NCBI RefSeq assembly: GCF_963662255.1
Contig: NC_085055.1
Coordinates: 15,548,704-15,612,703 of the forward strand
Reading direction: 5' to 3'
DNA from: Cinclus cinclus
Lineage: Eukaryota > Chordata > Aves > Passeriformes > Cinclidae
DNA: 64,000 bases
In this document: piece by piece, positions 12,795-25,465 of the stretch
Layout of the letters: each line of letters starts with the position of its first letter
How positions within the stretch are numbered: the first letter of the stretch is position 1
Made by a program: the position numbers and the translations under genes
Notes under the pieces: model-generated
What the model saw: the letters and a program-made list of their open reading frames with translations, nothing else
The model's database searches: none
What the model was told of the DNA's origin: nothing

Positions 12795-13964
12795 CTTTTA
12801 GAATTTTGTTCTGAGTTCAATTTCTGTGCTAGAAATGATCCTGCTTTGTTGCTTGACAACTTGACAATAAGTAGATAGTACTAGATCCCACTCTTATGGT
12901 TCTATACTGTTGCTTTTTATTTTCTTACTTATCTTTTCAATTTTTTATTTGCCAAAAACTGTTCAAGATCTATAGTTAGAATCTAACTTTCTTTCTTTCA
13001 TATATTTTCCCTTGCATAAAGAAGACTGCTAAACATGTTATGCATGTTATATTTCTTAGAAAATAAGGGATACCTCTTGCCACACTTATAGGGTCAGAAG
13101 AGAATAAATCCTGCAGGCCCTATTCTGATAGAAAAGTAGTTATAGGTCTGGAAAAGCAAAAATTGCATGTTATTAAATTTGCTTTATTGAACTGAAACTT
13201 AATATGATATTCTTTGGAAAACATGTCTGAAAGAACTATCATTTACAAGACCATTCCTCATACTGCATTTGCCATGACAGTTTCTGTCCTGTTGACGAAC
13301 TGAAAGGTTTTCTTTCTTAATGACCATACCAGTTTTCATGGAGCACCACCCTAGAACACAGCCTAGCTTTTCTCAAAAAACTCATTTTCTCAATCCTTTC
13401 ATAACATAATGTCTTTTCAAGTACATTTAAAATTTTAGTTTGTGGGGTTTTTTTAACTTTTAGCCACTGATCTTTGCTGTAGGATGAGTTTGTATCCATC
13501 TTTTTATTTAGGTCAAGAATTGTGTGCGTTTATATATTCTGTTTAATTCCAGACTAATTTGCCCCAGTTTGCTCTGGCTGCAAGGACATGCATAACTGTC
13601 TGTTGCCCCACTGGGGGATAAAAACAAGAGAACAGCTTTTTGAGATGGAAAAACAAGAGATTAACCAAAGAGAACATTCTCAGAACAGGAGGAAAGTACC
13701 TGAGTGACAGGTATCTGTGTGTGCCTGAGTGTGCACACATGTGGACACTTACTTACTTGTGTTACATTTGGAGATATTCTCAGAAGAAGCACTCTCACTG
13801 TATGCTGGAGTGGGGTATAGTGAAAGCTGTGGTGTCACTGAAGTTACAATGGCAATTAACAGGAAGGACTTAAAAGGCAGCTGGCTCATGGGGTGAGTTT
13901 TCACTGCCAGTATCACAGTGCAAGTGAGGCTCAAGGCACCTCTGGCTTGTTTTTTTTTGTTTTT

Positions 13965-14125
13965 AGTCCAAACCCTTGATCCAATGAGGGTCAGCTAGAG
14001 CTGGCTGCTCAGGGCTTTATTCAGCTGAGACTTAAATAACTGCAAAGATGGAAATTCCACAAGGTACCTGAGCAACTTCCTCCACTGTTTGGAACTATCT
14101 GTTGGTTTTCAGAAATACTCATTAA
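13965..14125 (-). mobile_element. Old CR1 LINE 3' fragment
   Basis: The + strand contains gtccaaacccttgatccaat, gagggtcagctagagctgg, ctgctcagggctttattcag and ctgagacttaaataactgca, then gatggaaattccacaag and gagcaacttcctccactgtt. These follow the reverse complement of the 3' part of old CR1 subfamilies, in which a diagnostic block reads as cagggatggagattccacaac and is followed by gggcaacctgttccact. It is strongly diverged and lacks the terminal octamer repeats, so it is an ancient, 3'-decayed copy. It is noncoding. Confidence 0.65.
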
Positions 14126-17100
14126 TACTTTGTTAATAGAGTAGTGAGGACTTTCTAAGGCTCGTATGAATTTAGCCATTCCACTTACCGACCACTTTTA
14201 AATTTGAGGAAAGTGTGGCATATTTTGCAAGAAGTAAAATCCTTCTGCCATTCTATGAACCTGGGGTTGAGATACAAAAGAAATGCAAACGTATCATGGC
14301 AGCAGAATGGCTGGATTTTGCACTGTCAGGATTAGTCTGCCTGTGCTGATAAGGCCTTGTAGAATAACAAATGTCTGCTCAACTTTTCAGGAAATCTACA
14401 ATGAAATTTTATATACAATAGCTCTCTGCAGAGAACTAATTTCAGCACTGAGGCTGCATAGATGTAGACTTAGAGTCTGTATGCTCTTCTTCTCAGCCTT
14501 ATTGAATTAAAGTCTAATACACTTAGAAAAGTAATAAAGGCACTCACTCTTATAAAAAATATTGCCTTGGGATTTATGTATGTATTTCAGCACTTGTCAA
14601 ATTAAGTGTATATCTCATTATTCTGATTTTGTAAGGCAGGAAAGTATCTAACTCATCCTATTTAATATCTTCAGAAAAGTTGTAATATGGAAGAACAGTC
14701 TGTTGCTCTCTTAGGTACCAGCCCTGACTTTCTTTGCACTTTCTTTGCAATCTCTTCTATACCACTGCCATGGCCTGGTAAGGACATCTAACAAAATCAC
14801 TGCTCTCTTGTTACGGTCCAGGTAGAAACTGTAGGAGTAAGAACTCAAGATTTCACATTTTCTCAAATGATGCTGCTCTTTTACCTAAAGTCTAAATGCA
14901 TTCGAAGCAGAAATATAGTTTTTATATATTATGTTATATTTTAAGGAAAATGACATGATTTAGATGCAAACTTATGGAAAATTCATGTAAAGAAGAATTC
15001 TGACTATTTGCTATTTAAAGAGGAATTGTTGACTATTTACTGTCAACAATTTGATATTTAATAATTTTAAACTCATTGAAGAACAGTCTTGGATGCATAC
15101 TCTCTTGACACAGGAGCTTATCTTTGCAAGCAGCTCCTAAACATACTTTAGACTCTGAAGGGTGAAGGAAGGTTTTGTTTTCTTTGGTGACTATTTTTAA
15201 AGTAGCTGCATCGTTTGTGTAAATGTTTATAAGTCGGTTCCCCAAGAACTTTCTTGTCCTGATGTTTCTGTACTATTAAATGCCTCAGGAGAATTGTTGG
15301 ATGTCATTGCAGTTATGCTATTTTTTTGTTTGTTTTTTTTTTTAATTGTCTTTAAATTACATTAGAAACCTACTCTATTTGTTTCTTTACTTTAGACTAG
15401 GAATGATATTTATTTTGTCCTCTGAAAATCATTAAAGTATATTTTCCAGTGACTTCAGTTTTAAATATCTTCTACCAGTTCTAGCAGCCTTTTTTTTTGA
15501 GAGTGAAAATTACAGAGTTTTTTCATCTTCTGAGTGTCCTTTATTGTTGTATTATATTGGTTGTCTTTGCCCTCATTCTTCAGTAGTTCAGTTTTGTGGA
15601 GCGTTCTGTTAAGACATGAAAGAGACACACTTAAAAATCTTTATAAAAATTTCTAACAGCTGTGAAAAAAACTGCAATTTTTTTTCTTAATTCAGGTGTC
15701 AAAGCTGTCATTTTTTTGTCTCCACAGTACTTGACTGAAATAGGACACTACCATTTTTTTCCTTATGAGAGTTACTGCTTCTTCCTATGTTTTTTGTCTG
15801 ATCCAAGTATCAGGGTTATTAATATATAAAAGTTTTCAAATTTCAGCTGTTGTAAAATCCTGAGTTTAGCATCCTACTGGTTTAGATGGTTATTTTACCA
15901 GATTCTTAGAGCAGGAAGTCAGGGCCAATTACAAAGAGAGTTTCTAGAGAAATACATTGAACATTAAAGATCTCTTAATAGATGAGTTAAAATCATGCAT
16001 TTTGCCTTTGCTTTTCTAATTATCTTTGCAATACTTCCTATGTATGCTTTTTCTGCTGACTAATCCTAAATTCTGATGTGTTTGCAAACTGAAGTATTTT
16101 TTTCTGTGTGGTTGGGATTTTTCCCATTTTGTGAAGGTTAACTCTCAGGTCTTGTTCTGCAGGCACTTTGTTCAGCTCTTGCTTCTGTGATTATTTTATT
16201 TTTATTCTGGTTGCAAAGACATCAATATCTTTTACTACAAAACCTTCTAATATTAAACAGTAAGGTAAATTAAATACTTAAATTACAATTTCCCCCTGTG
16301 TTCCAAGATAATAGATTCATGAAATTGTAAAACTATAGAAATACTATAAAAATCAGTGTATTTTAGATCTAGTATAAGTCTGTATGAGAATAGAGATACT
16401 TATTTCATTTTCCCCTTTGTTCCAGCAGGCATACAGATTCTCAAAGAAAAAAAGTTTAAGTGTTGGAAAATATAAAAGGAAGAGAGTTAGCCAAACTAAT
16501 TTTGGATGCATTGTACTTTGACTGTTAGGTTCGTACTTTTGACTTGTGAGATTTAAAAATTGTAATGGATATATTATCATTTTTCTAAATTCATTTGAAC
16601 AAATACAATAAAATTTGATCTCACTTTATTTTCATGAACTATATGTATTCATATTATATACACCAGAGAATTCAACAATGAATTGACTAATCTAGACACT
16701 GGAAAATCATTCACTTGGGAAATGTGAATACTGAGTATGTGTCTTGCTGGAGTCAAGATAAGCTCTGAGTGTCCTAAACATTATTACTTGCATCATATTC
16801 TGGACTTCTGTTGTTTGTGGATTTGCATGTTTCATTTCAGTCATGTAATTTTTAAAATGTGAATTTGAATTATATTTAAATTTGCAGATTTTATTCTGGC
16901 TTTTGTTTTGGTGCAAGATTAATTCATGGAAGTGTGTTAGGTTGCATTTTAACATTTTCAGTAAGGTTGATGTAAAAAGTTTGCAAACATTATGGCTGAA
17001 AGAATAGCATTGCAAACTGCCTAGAAATTTGAAGATTAAACTGGTTTGTTGTTTTGTTTTTTTTTCCAATGTGACATTTCATTGACAAGTTGATGAAGAT

Positions 17101-17928
17101 ACATTTAAAGTTATTTAAAATTTCTGATGATATGAAGTGATAGAATCAATTATGCCACAAAGTATTACTTATTTGAAACAAATGTACCCTTGGAAACACT
17201 AATAATTTTCAAACTCTCTTTAGGAAATTACTACTTCTGAAGATCTGAAGAATTAGGGAGTCTCTGTGATTCCTGTGCTGCATGACACCTTGCATGGTGT
17301 CTGAATCTAGTTAATGTAGTAACTGATTTCTATGCCAGTAGGCATCACTAGATTCAGCAAACACATCCTTTTACTCTCACTATGATCATAATTTTTTTCC
17401 ATCTGAAAACACTGTTTGTCCAGGCATTTTTCACTTGAAAATAAAAGTAATGGGCAAGTGAGAAAGTGTTTTTTTTAAAGGAAACCTGTGTTTGGAAAAA
17501 AAACATATTTCAATATAGCAGAAAGGCAGTGTCTGTATTTGTCACTATAAATCCTTCAGTACTGCATAAATTAATGATGCACTATTTCTTGGCTGTAGCA
17601 AATCATAGAGTGTTTTTTATTATTCTAAAAGACCAGGAAAGTATTAATCTTTTTCTAAATATGTTCATTTATGAAGGAAGATGCCATTAGAAGTTTACAT
17701 TTTTGTGCAGGAGTTTTTTGTTAAAACAAAACCCTGAAAGGATGGTTATGTGAATTTTCAGCACCTTTGTTGGCAGCATAAAGGTTTCAATGAATGTTCC
17801 TGAGAATTTTTAGATGATGATTGCTGGTCTGTTAGTGTCACTTGTAAAAAAAAAAAATAAAAAAAAAACATGTTTTCTTCTGTCAGATTTTATGGTTTAT
17901 TGTTAAATAAAGCTATTTTTATTTTCAG

Positions 17929-18023
17929 ATAACCCCAGATGTGGCTTGTGGAAATGCCAGTTCCAATACTTCTGCTGGAGGCCGGCTTATCTCCTTCGAA
18001 GTTCCACAGAATACATCAATAAA
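17929..18023 (+). CDS. DNER: DNER exon 3: start of the inter-EGF N-glycosylated region
   Basis: The exon begins in phase 0 with ITPDVACGNASSNTSAGG and continues RLISFEVPQNTSIK, very close to human (IPDIACGN, SSAGGRL, SFEVPQNTS). The segment is cysteine-poor and forms the first part of the spacer between the second EGF repeat and the main EGF array. Three N-glycosylation sequons are visible: NAS, NTS in the SSNTS stretch, and NTS in PQNTS. The acceptor is attttcag|AT and the donor is AA|gtgaga, leaving two bases (AA) of a lysine codon that the first base of exon 4 completes. The 95-nt length is not a multiple of three, so skipping this exon alone would shift the frame. Confidence 0.97.
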
Positions 18024-20442
18024 GTGAGAATTTTCTTATATGTGATGAAATACAAAAAGCACTTTTATTTTCATTTGACTGGATGTTTTAGACAGCAGTT
18101 TTTCAGATAGGCAAATTTGTCAAATGACTAAAAGACTATAAGAGAATTCATGCGGACTTCAAGCATGTAGCAGAGAGCCATGACAGCTCTTTGCTTGGTA
18201 TAATTTCTCCCACATATTTAATGTTTTTAGAAGATGTAAGCATGTAAGCTGTCTCTGGGCTATCATAATGTGTTAGAAATTAGGGCAGATGCATTGAAGA
18301 TGTCAGTTTGGAGAAGATATAACATTTCCTTTCAACACTGTATATTGAACACTTTTCTGCCCTTTAATCTCAAGATGAACTTGCTGATAGAGGGTGTTAT
18401 TGATAATTATGTAAGTGCATGTATATTGTGCATTTTTATTTGATTTCTGGGTTATTGCTTTGGGTGTCATCATCAGCTGTAAAATCTTTGTGTACGTCCT
18501 AAAAAACACGTTTCTCAAAAAATTTGAACTTGCTCTGTTACTCGCTTTTCAAAATCATACTTTTTGGATCAAATACTTGTTTTGTTACATTTAATCAACA
18601 GAACCTGACTTCCTAGAAAGATCTGATTCTGTCAGCTGGGCTGAGGCATTTTCCTGTTTGAAATTTTATTTAAAATGTGATCTGCCAACGTAGTTCTCTG
18701 GCTCACAGCTTTGCTGCAATTTTAGACTTACATTTTCCCAAAATAGCCTACTTTTCTCATACTGTCATCTTATCTTTCAGAATCTCGTGTTTCTGTTAAA
18801 AAAGGCCATGCTCACAGGAAAAAAAACAAAGTGATGCAAGCAGACAAGCTGCAGACAGTTTGGAGCAGTAACTGTTAAACTTGGGGGCCATCCCACCCTT
18901 CCCACGGGGTTTGAATTGTGCTCATTCATGAGCCTTAAGCTTAAGTCAGGAAGATATCTGGGAGTGTGGGTGCCCTAGCTGGCTGGAACCTGAAAGCAAA
19001 CAAGTGTCTTTTCGTGGAAGCAGGAAAAAGCTGGCATTTGTGGATCCCAAAGCTCTATTTAAGAGCCTTGAAGTAGAAACTCTGTTTTGAAGGAGATTTC
19101 AGAGTACCCAGTTAGTTTTGATCATTTTTACACTGTATATATTTAGTAGTGCTTTATACATGGGTAGATTAGTGCAAGTCAAGATCGATTTTTATTTCAG
19201 TTCATTTACTATCTTAAGTGCCCAAGTGGCTTACCTAATTCAATGGCTATCTGTGAAAGGAAATTTTCAGTTTAATTAAGTTGACTTTGTTTGATTGTCA
19301 TATGAGACCTTAACTGTGAAACTAGTTGCTATCCTGTTCTAGAAGTGAGACAGTCAGCTTTTGAAGTAGCAATTGGGGGTGTTCTTAAAGATGGTGCAAA
19401 TACTGTAAAAAATTTGCTGCTTATGATGTCTAGTTGCAATGTTTTTTCAACTTCTGTCACGCACGATTACAAGACTTTGCTTCTCTTGTTTTGAAATCAA
19501 ATAGCAAGTGATCAGGGATAAACTGCCTTGTGTTTTTAGCAGGACTGAAACAATTTCAGTACAGGAAATTGTGGAATAGAGCTTGATCTCTAGGTATTTG
19601 GAGAGAATTATCAGTATTTAGCAGTTGGATGAAGTTGTGTTTTTATTTTTGGAGGATTGCTCAAACTCATTTGGGGTTCCTTCATAGGAAATTAATGCAA
19701 ATACTTGGGACCTTACCAGAAATATGACAGATTTTTATTGTTTCTTTATGGAGGTGAGTAGGAAAAAATGTGCCCTACGAGTACAAAGACTGGCATAATG
19801 TAGCTACCTAATGGAGCTGGCAGTGTGGATACAGTAGTAGACTTTATATCCAATCTGTCAATATTCAGGAAGGCACTATGGGCTCAGTGACCTTGGGAGC
19901 ATTACATGACTCATTTGATTTACAAGAATAAACTGTCCTGAATCTTCGATCTGGTGTGTCAAACAAATGAGGATTTCTACCAGGATCTGTCTCCCAGTAT
20001 TGAGTGAACAATGAATGTTCTTCAGTAAACAACAGGGCTGGGTGTACTTCAGCTGCAGAAAATGATGGCACTGTGGGATGGAGGTAATATTCAAAAAGGC
20101 ATAAACACAAAGACTGAATAAGGATCCTTTATAAGGATATACTTTGCTCTTATGTGGTATTTATCTAAAACTCTTCTTGGACGTTAAGATGGTGACCTTC
20201 ACGTATCAGAAATTGATATTCTGTACGATTGAATCTGCTTTTATATAAACTATTATGCAAATCTTACAATTGGAGCAATTTTAAGTTTTGCGAGCATGCT
20301 GAAGACATTCAGGATTTTTCATACTTCCCTACTTGCTAGATTTAAGTTTCCCATCTTTGATGAGGTTCGGTTTTATAGTGATGTACTTTCTAATTACACT
20401 GATTTCCCTCAGTGTAAGTATTCTCACAATTTCTTTCCTTAG
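18024..20442 (+). other. DNER: DNER intron 3, noncoding
   Basis: A 2.4-kb phase-2 intron from gtgaga to tttccttag. It is AT-rich with no recognisable repeat body or coding potential. Two overlapping minus-strand frames near 19.87-20.11 kb share the same stretch in different phases and have no domain signature. Confidence 0.85.
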
Positions 20443-20609
20443 AATAAGGCAAGATGCCACTGCTTCTCTCATCCTGCTCTGGAAGGTCACAAGCACTGGA
20501 TTTAAACAGTGTTCACTTATTGATGGCAGAAGTGTCACTCTTCTCCAGGCACTGGGGGGACTTGTGCTTTCTGAAGAAATGCTTGCATTAGGAAACAACT
20601 ACTTTATTG
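20443..20609 (+). CDS. DNER: DNER exon 4: middle of the inter-EGF region
   Basis: One base (A) completes the lysine of exon 3. The frame then reads IRQDATASLILLWKVTSTGF, followed by QQ-to-KQ variant KQCSLIDGRSVTLLQALGG, then LVLSEEMLALGNNYFI and the first base of a glycine codon. It is almost the same as human (IRQDATASLILLWKV, QCSLIDGRSV, EEMLALGNN). The exon encodes a predicted beta-rich, membrane-free ectodomain segment with one cysteine. No Pfam-type domain is recognised by eye. The acceptor is tttccttag|A and the donor is ATTG|gtgagt (a strong match), phase 1. The 167-nt length means that skipping it alone would shift the frame. Confidence 0.97.
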
Positions 20610-23600
20610 GTGAGTAACATGCTGACTTTGTCCATCACCTCTAGGTGACAACTGATGGTTTACTCAGCATTTAGAGGAACAAAAGACTAATTCCTTTAAG
20701 TGCTGAAAGATCCTGATGGGATATTGAGACCATGTTTCAGACAATGGTTCATTCAAACCAGACAAAAGCTACACTAAATTCTTACACAGTTGGCACCATT
20801 CACTTTAAAATCTACACTGTCATTTTTGTCTGATACCTTGAGATGGTGCAAGGTATTTTATATATTCTCTTTTAATAAGCTTTTGGCAAATGCTGCAGTA
20901 TATAATTAAATGCTTGAGGTGTTTCTTTGTCAGGTATTATTTCATTCATGGGATGCTTTGGGAAGAAACTTATGCCTGTAGACAGGAAAATGGCAAAAGT
21001 ATATTACAAGATCAGATTTCCCTTTATATTTTAACAGTGTTTAATTGCACTACTTTTTTATCTTCTAGTGTTGTCTCTGTGAATGTGGAACCTTAGAGAT
21101 GTACTATTTGTTTCACTCTGCAATTAAATGTTAAGTATCTTTATGGAAGGAATATAATGAAAACAGCCTGTTGTATTATTTTTAAGGGTGTGGGAAATAA
21201 TACAGATTTAATGCTATATTTATGCATAGACACAATAGACTTAATTAGATTGAGATTTCTGGGCAGATGTATCATACCAATGACATGAAACCAAAGTCAT
21301 TGTAATAACAGCACTTAATGTTATCTGCTTGAAACACTGTATGCTTTTGAAGGAACTACAAGCTGCCGCAATTGTTATTTGAAAATTTACCATGCTAATA
21401 AACGTAAAATTAAAAACATTCTGATCTAGAAACACTGGGAAAAATTCCAAGTGTGTAGCTAATACAGAAAATCCCCAAATACAGTAGTATAGGAATAGTA
21501 CCTTGTTCTCTCCTTTCTCAGCTATCACTTTCCAAAGATACTGCTCAGAGGGTGTTAGTAGAATAATTTAATTCTTATCATCAGTGGTTTCTTTTAGTGA
21601 TGTTTATTTCCTTCAAATAATTTTCCACTTTCTTTTAATATTGTTTTTCCTCTTAAGATACTTTTAGGCTCTTTTATTTTCCTTTTAATCTTGTTTTGCA
21701 TTTTATTTGCCAGAGTTAAAGCCATCCTCTCATGTCTCTGAAATAAATTTTTGCATTTGATTTTTGGTAGTTAATGTATGATAAAAGTGTCCTGAAGACA
21801 GGATAATTGGCAGTTTTAATGCAGTGGTGAAAATGCCTAAAGGCACAGCTTGGTCTAAGCTCCTAAGCAGAGGGCCCAAGTTGCTCTGGGAAGGTTCCAC
21901 TTCACTGTACAAGCCATACAGCACAGGTTATTAATTTAGATAACTAAAATATGTATTTTGTCACTCTTTCATAGTTTGTCTTGTCCTACTCATCTCTGTA
22001 GCTGTATTTCTGTCCCTGGGATTCTTTGAATTCTTGTGTGCTGGGTAACATGAGGTGAAAAATGGACCTTTTCCTAGATGAATATAACATGAGGTTGAGT
22101 TCAGAAAAATGGTTTATTTCAAGTATTCTGAGACCTCTTGCTTTGATGGTGTTAAAGCAAGAGGTGTTCAATACCGTCTTTGGTCCTTCTTTTTAATTAA
22201 CTGATATTGAAATTCTTTGCAAAATTTCCCAGATGCTGAAACTAAAGGATGATTTTTTTATTTATTTAAGAGCGAGCCTCTGAATTTCCTTCTCATTTGT
22301 ATGGAAATATTCTGCTTACATCCCATCAACAGTTTTTGTCCAATGAAGTGTAAATCTTGGGTGTAAAACTTAAAATTCATTTTTACACCAAATAACTGAG
22401 TTACTTTTTATCTTCATTCAACTGAAATCCATAATTCTGCCAAAGCTGATAGAAAAATAACTTGATTTTTACTTCAGATTTGATCCAGATGTGTGGAAGA
22501 GGTCTGTCAATTTGATACCTTACAAGTTTTTTAATAATTTAGCTTTCAATAAGTCACTTCGAAGAAATTTTTTCTTATAGAAAAATTTCCATGTTTTTTG
22601 ACAGATATGAAAAGGTACAATAAGTTAAAGTGGGTGATTTTATATGAAAAAAAGCAATAATGTTGCCAGTGTTTTTATTGATGGTATTTAAGCTAGAATG
22701 AAATAAGAAGGCCACAAGATGCTGTAGGCTTCTTTAGGCAGATTTACACAGTAAGGCTGTGCACCATGTCACTCGATACATTTACTTTATATCATTTCCT
22801 CCTCCTTCCCCCACTCGTTTTCTGTTTATTCAAATGTGATTTTAACGGATTCCTCTCTTAACTGGTGAATTTTTTACAAGGACATTGGACATTTTTTTAA
22901 TCTTGTAAAAATTTTCTAATTAGAATTGTAAAAGAAAAAATGAGGAAGATCTGAGTGGTCTTTTTTTTAACTTTTTTGTGTGTGTCTCTCTTGTTGATCT
23001 ACATCCTTTTTGAGTCATTTCTCACTGTGTTCCTTCCAAGTTTAGTTACTCAGTAAGGTACTTTAATTGCCTCTTGCAAGTCTTTCTGAATAAGTTATTC
23101 AGGTAAGAGACAAAACATTTGGGGAAATATTATTTGTTTTGTGCTACCTTGTGGTGACACAAGTTTAAAGTTGTTTATACAAGATTAAAAAGACTCAGAA
23201 GTCAGCAGTAATGTGCTGATTTGCTGATCATGTGGTTCAGGGCACAGTGTCTAAGGGTTGGGAAAAATGCTCTTTCTGAGACCTAAAAATAGATCCTGTC
23301 AGCACAGAGCTGTTCACCCCAGAGACAGTACCTGCACTGTGTGAGAATGAAGGGGAGAGTGTAGCACAACTCACCCAAAAAAAAAAGCACTCTGTGTTCT
23401 GTGATGGGGTTTATAAAATGGCTTCTGCATCTGCAAACAGCCTCTTGCAGTGCAGGGACAGAGCGATGGTGCTGTGCTTCTGCAGCATGATTATGTGGTT
23501 TAATTCCAGAATTTACCCAGCTGTGGTCAGCAGAAGACTGTCTTGGATGTTCTGTAACATGTTCCTTCCATGCTTTGCTCAGAGGATTTTTAAAGAGTTT

Positions 23601-25211
23601 CTCTGTAAGATTTGCTACTACACTTGTGCCAGTCTTCTAAATTAACTTGTTATTTTGTTAAATTGTATGCCTGTTAGGTAGTGGGGAAGAAACCCCAGTA
23701 TGGTTCAGGCTTTGAAGTGAGAAAGTGAGCTGTGTGGATTAGGAGCAGGATGGGGCACATGGTGCTGGTGCCTTTCAGTGCCAGGTTACTGCTGGACAGA
23801 GGTGGTTGGTCTGTAGGACGAGGTGAGCTCTTCCTCTCTGCTCACGGTTTACAGCAAAAATGTGTCTTTTGAAATCAAGGTTTTAAAAAAGGCATTTAAT
23901 CAAAGGCATTTCTGAACAGGAAATGATTTTACTATGTATTCTGTGGAGTGCTATGGGTGGGCATTAAGATTGGCCGAAGAGATGGTGAGAAAGGGAAGCA
24001 GGAGGGATTTAATAGTGCCTGTAAATAAGAGATGAAAATTAAGGGTTCAGCATTAAAAACATTATTGAAGTAAAAGACAGGCTTTCCGTTAATTAGACTT
24101 ATATATTCATACTCTGTCCCAATGTTCTTTGAAGTTAATGAGTGATTCCTGCACAAACTATTTATGATATTTATAAAAATGTGAGTCTCATCAGTATTTG
24201 TTTTAATTCTGGATTTTCATATATTCTTGCTAGCAGTAATGGTGCTAGAATATTTGAAAGAGTTAACTGCAAAATTTACGTTGTTAGAGTCACGTACCTA
24301 TTCTTCATTGCAATATATCTTGAAAAATTGAAATCAGATGAAATGCATTTTACAAATCTGAAGAAGTAAGATAAGAGTTGTCTGATGCACCGTTGGATGG
24401 TGGAGGATTCTTTCAGAACTGCTCATGAATGCTAATAAGTTACAGCTAAGGATCTCTGGGGTGAGCTGAAAGTGCTGCTTGTCGTGTGTTTTGGGGGAAA
24501 TCTAATCTACCCAGCATTGTGCACTTCTCTCTTTCAGGAAATAATATCCTGGATTCTGGAATGTGTATATATTTTTCTATAAAAAATTATTGCAAATGCA
24601 GAAGATTTACTGAATTGATTAAATAATAGCTGTTTTGAGAAAAAAATGCTGCATTAACATTTTTCTTAAAAAATAAACGTCCTTTAAAGGGCTTTGAAGG
24701 ACATTCTCAGTTTGTATGGCATCATAATTTATGATTTGTTGCATGCATCTCTTTTATCCAAGCATACAATCATGCTCTGACTGAGAACTGGAACATTAAT
24801 TTTGAGAACATAGATTGCTGTCAAAATACTGAAAAAACCAAACCCAATGGAGAATAAAAGCATTAAAATATTTCTTTTTTTAATGCTCACATTTTAGAAG
24901 TTTGACAGTGATTGTACACCATCTGCTCCTGCACGAATCAGGTAATTCACCCTGGTGCTAAATTAATGTATACCTGTTCACTAAGGCAAGTTCTGTGCTT
25001 CAGGGGTATCCAAAGTTACACCAGTGGCTGGCAGACTTGCAGTCAGGCTGGTCTAATTTCACACAGTTTCCAGTCTGCTTGGAAAACTGGTATATGTACA
25101 CCTCTGCAGCTGTACAGATAGCAGATCATATTTAACAGTCCAGTTAACAGCTAGGACACAAAACAACCATAACTTCTTTTTAATGAATTTGGAAATTGAG
25201 TCATAATTGAC

Positions 25212-25465
25212 GGAATTATAGAATATGCTGAGTTGGAAGGGGCCCATCAGGATCATCCAACTTCTGGCCCTGCACAAGGCACCCCAAGAACCCCACCCTG
25301 TGCCTGAGAGCATTGTCCAAACACTTCTGGAGCTCTGTCAGCCTTGATGCTGTGACCACTGTCCTGGGGAGCCTGTTCTGTGTCCAAACACCCTCTGGGT
25401 GATAAATCTTTTCCTAATCTCCGACCCAAACCTCCCCGACACAGCTTCATATCATTTTCCTTTTC
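25212..25465 (-). mobile_element. CR1 LINE 3'-end fragment
   Basis: The + strand begins with gaattatagaatatgctgag and ttggaaggggcccatcagg, then atcatccaacttctggccct. It continues with cattgtccaaacacttctgg, agctctgtcagccttgatgc, gagcctgttctgtgtccaa and cctaatctccgacccaaac. This is the reverse complement of a CR1 3' terminus, in which the forward strand ends with a ggttggaa-type block and attctatga-like octamers. It is 5'-truncated (about 250 bp), the normal outcome of CR1 insertion. The minus-strand frame at 25253-25477 falls in it and is not a gene. It is younger than the 13.97-kb copy, judging from its better match. Confidence 0.85.

Larger units (their letters stand above)
7158..17928 (+). 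other. DNER: DNER intron 2, noncoding
   Basis: This 10.8-kb phase-0 intron runs from gtgaga to attttcag. It holds a MIR-like piece (about 10.04-10.16 kb), an antisense retroviral LTR remnant (11.58-12.13 kb), a poly-T run (12780-12794) and an old minus-strand CR1 fragment (13.97-14.13 kb). The longest remaining frames (16707-17069 on the minus strand and 11774-12100 on the plus strand) are AT-rich chance openings or lie in the LTR. No other gene, tRNA or structured RNA was recognised. Confidence 0.85.

Noticed and set aside
16707..17069. 120-codon minus-strand frame in intron 2
   Set aside because: Lys/Asn/Ser-rich composition of AT-rich DNA, no domain, no splice or promoter context.
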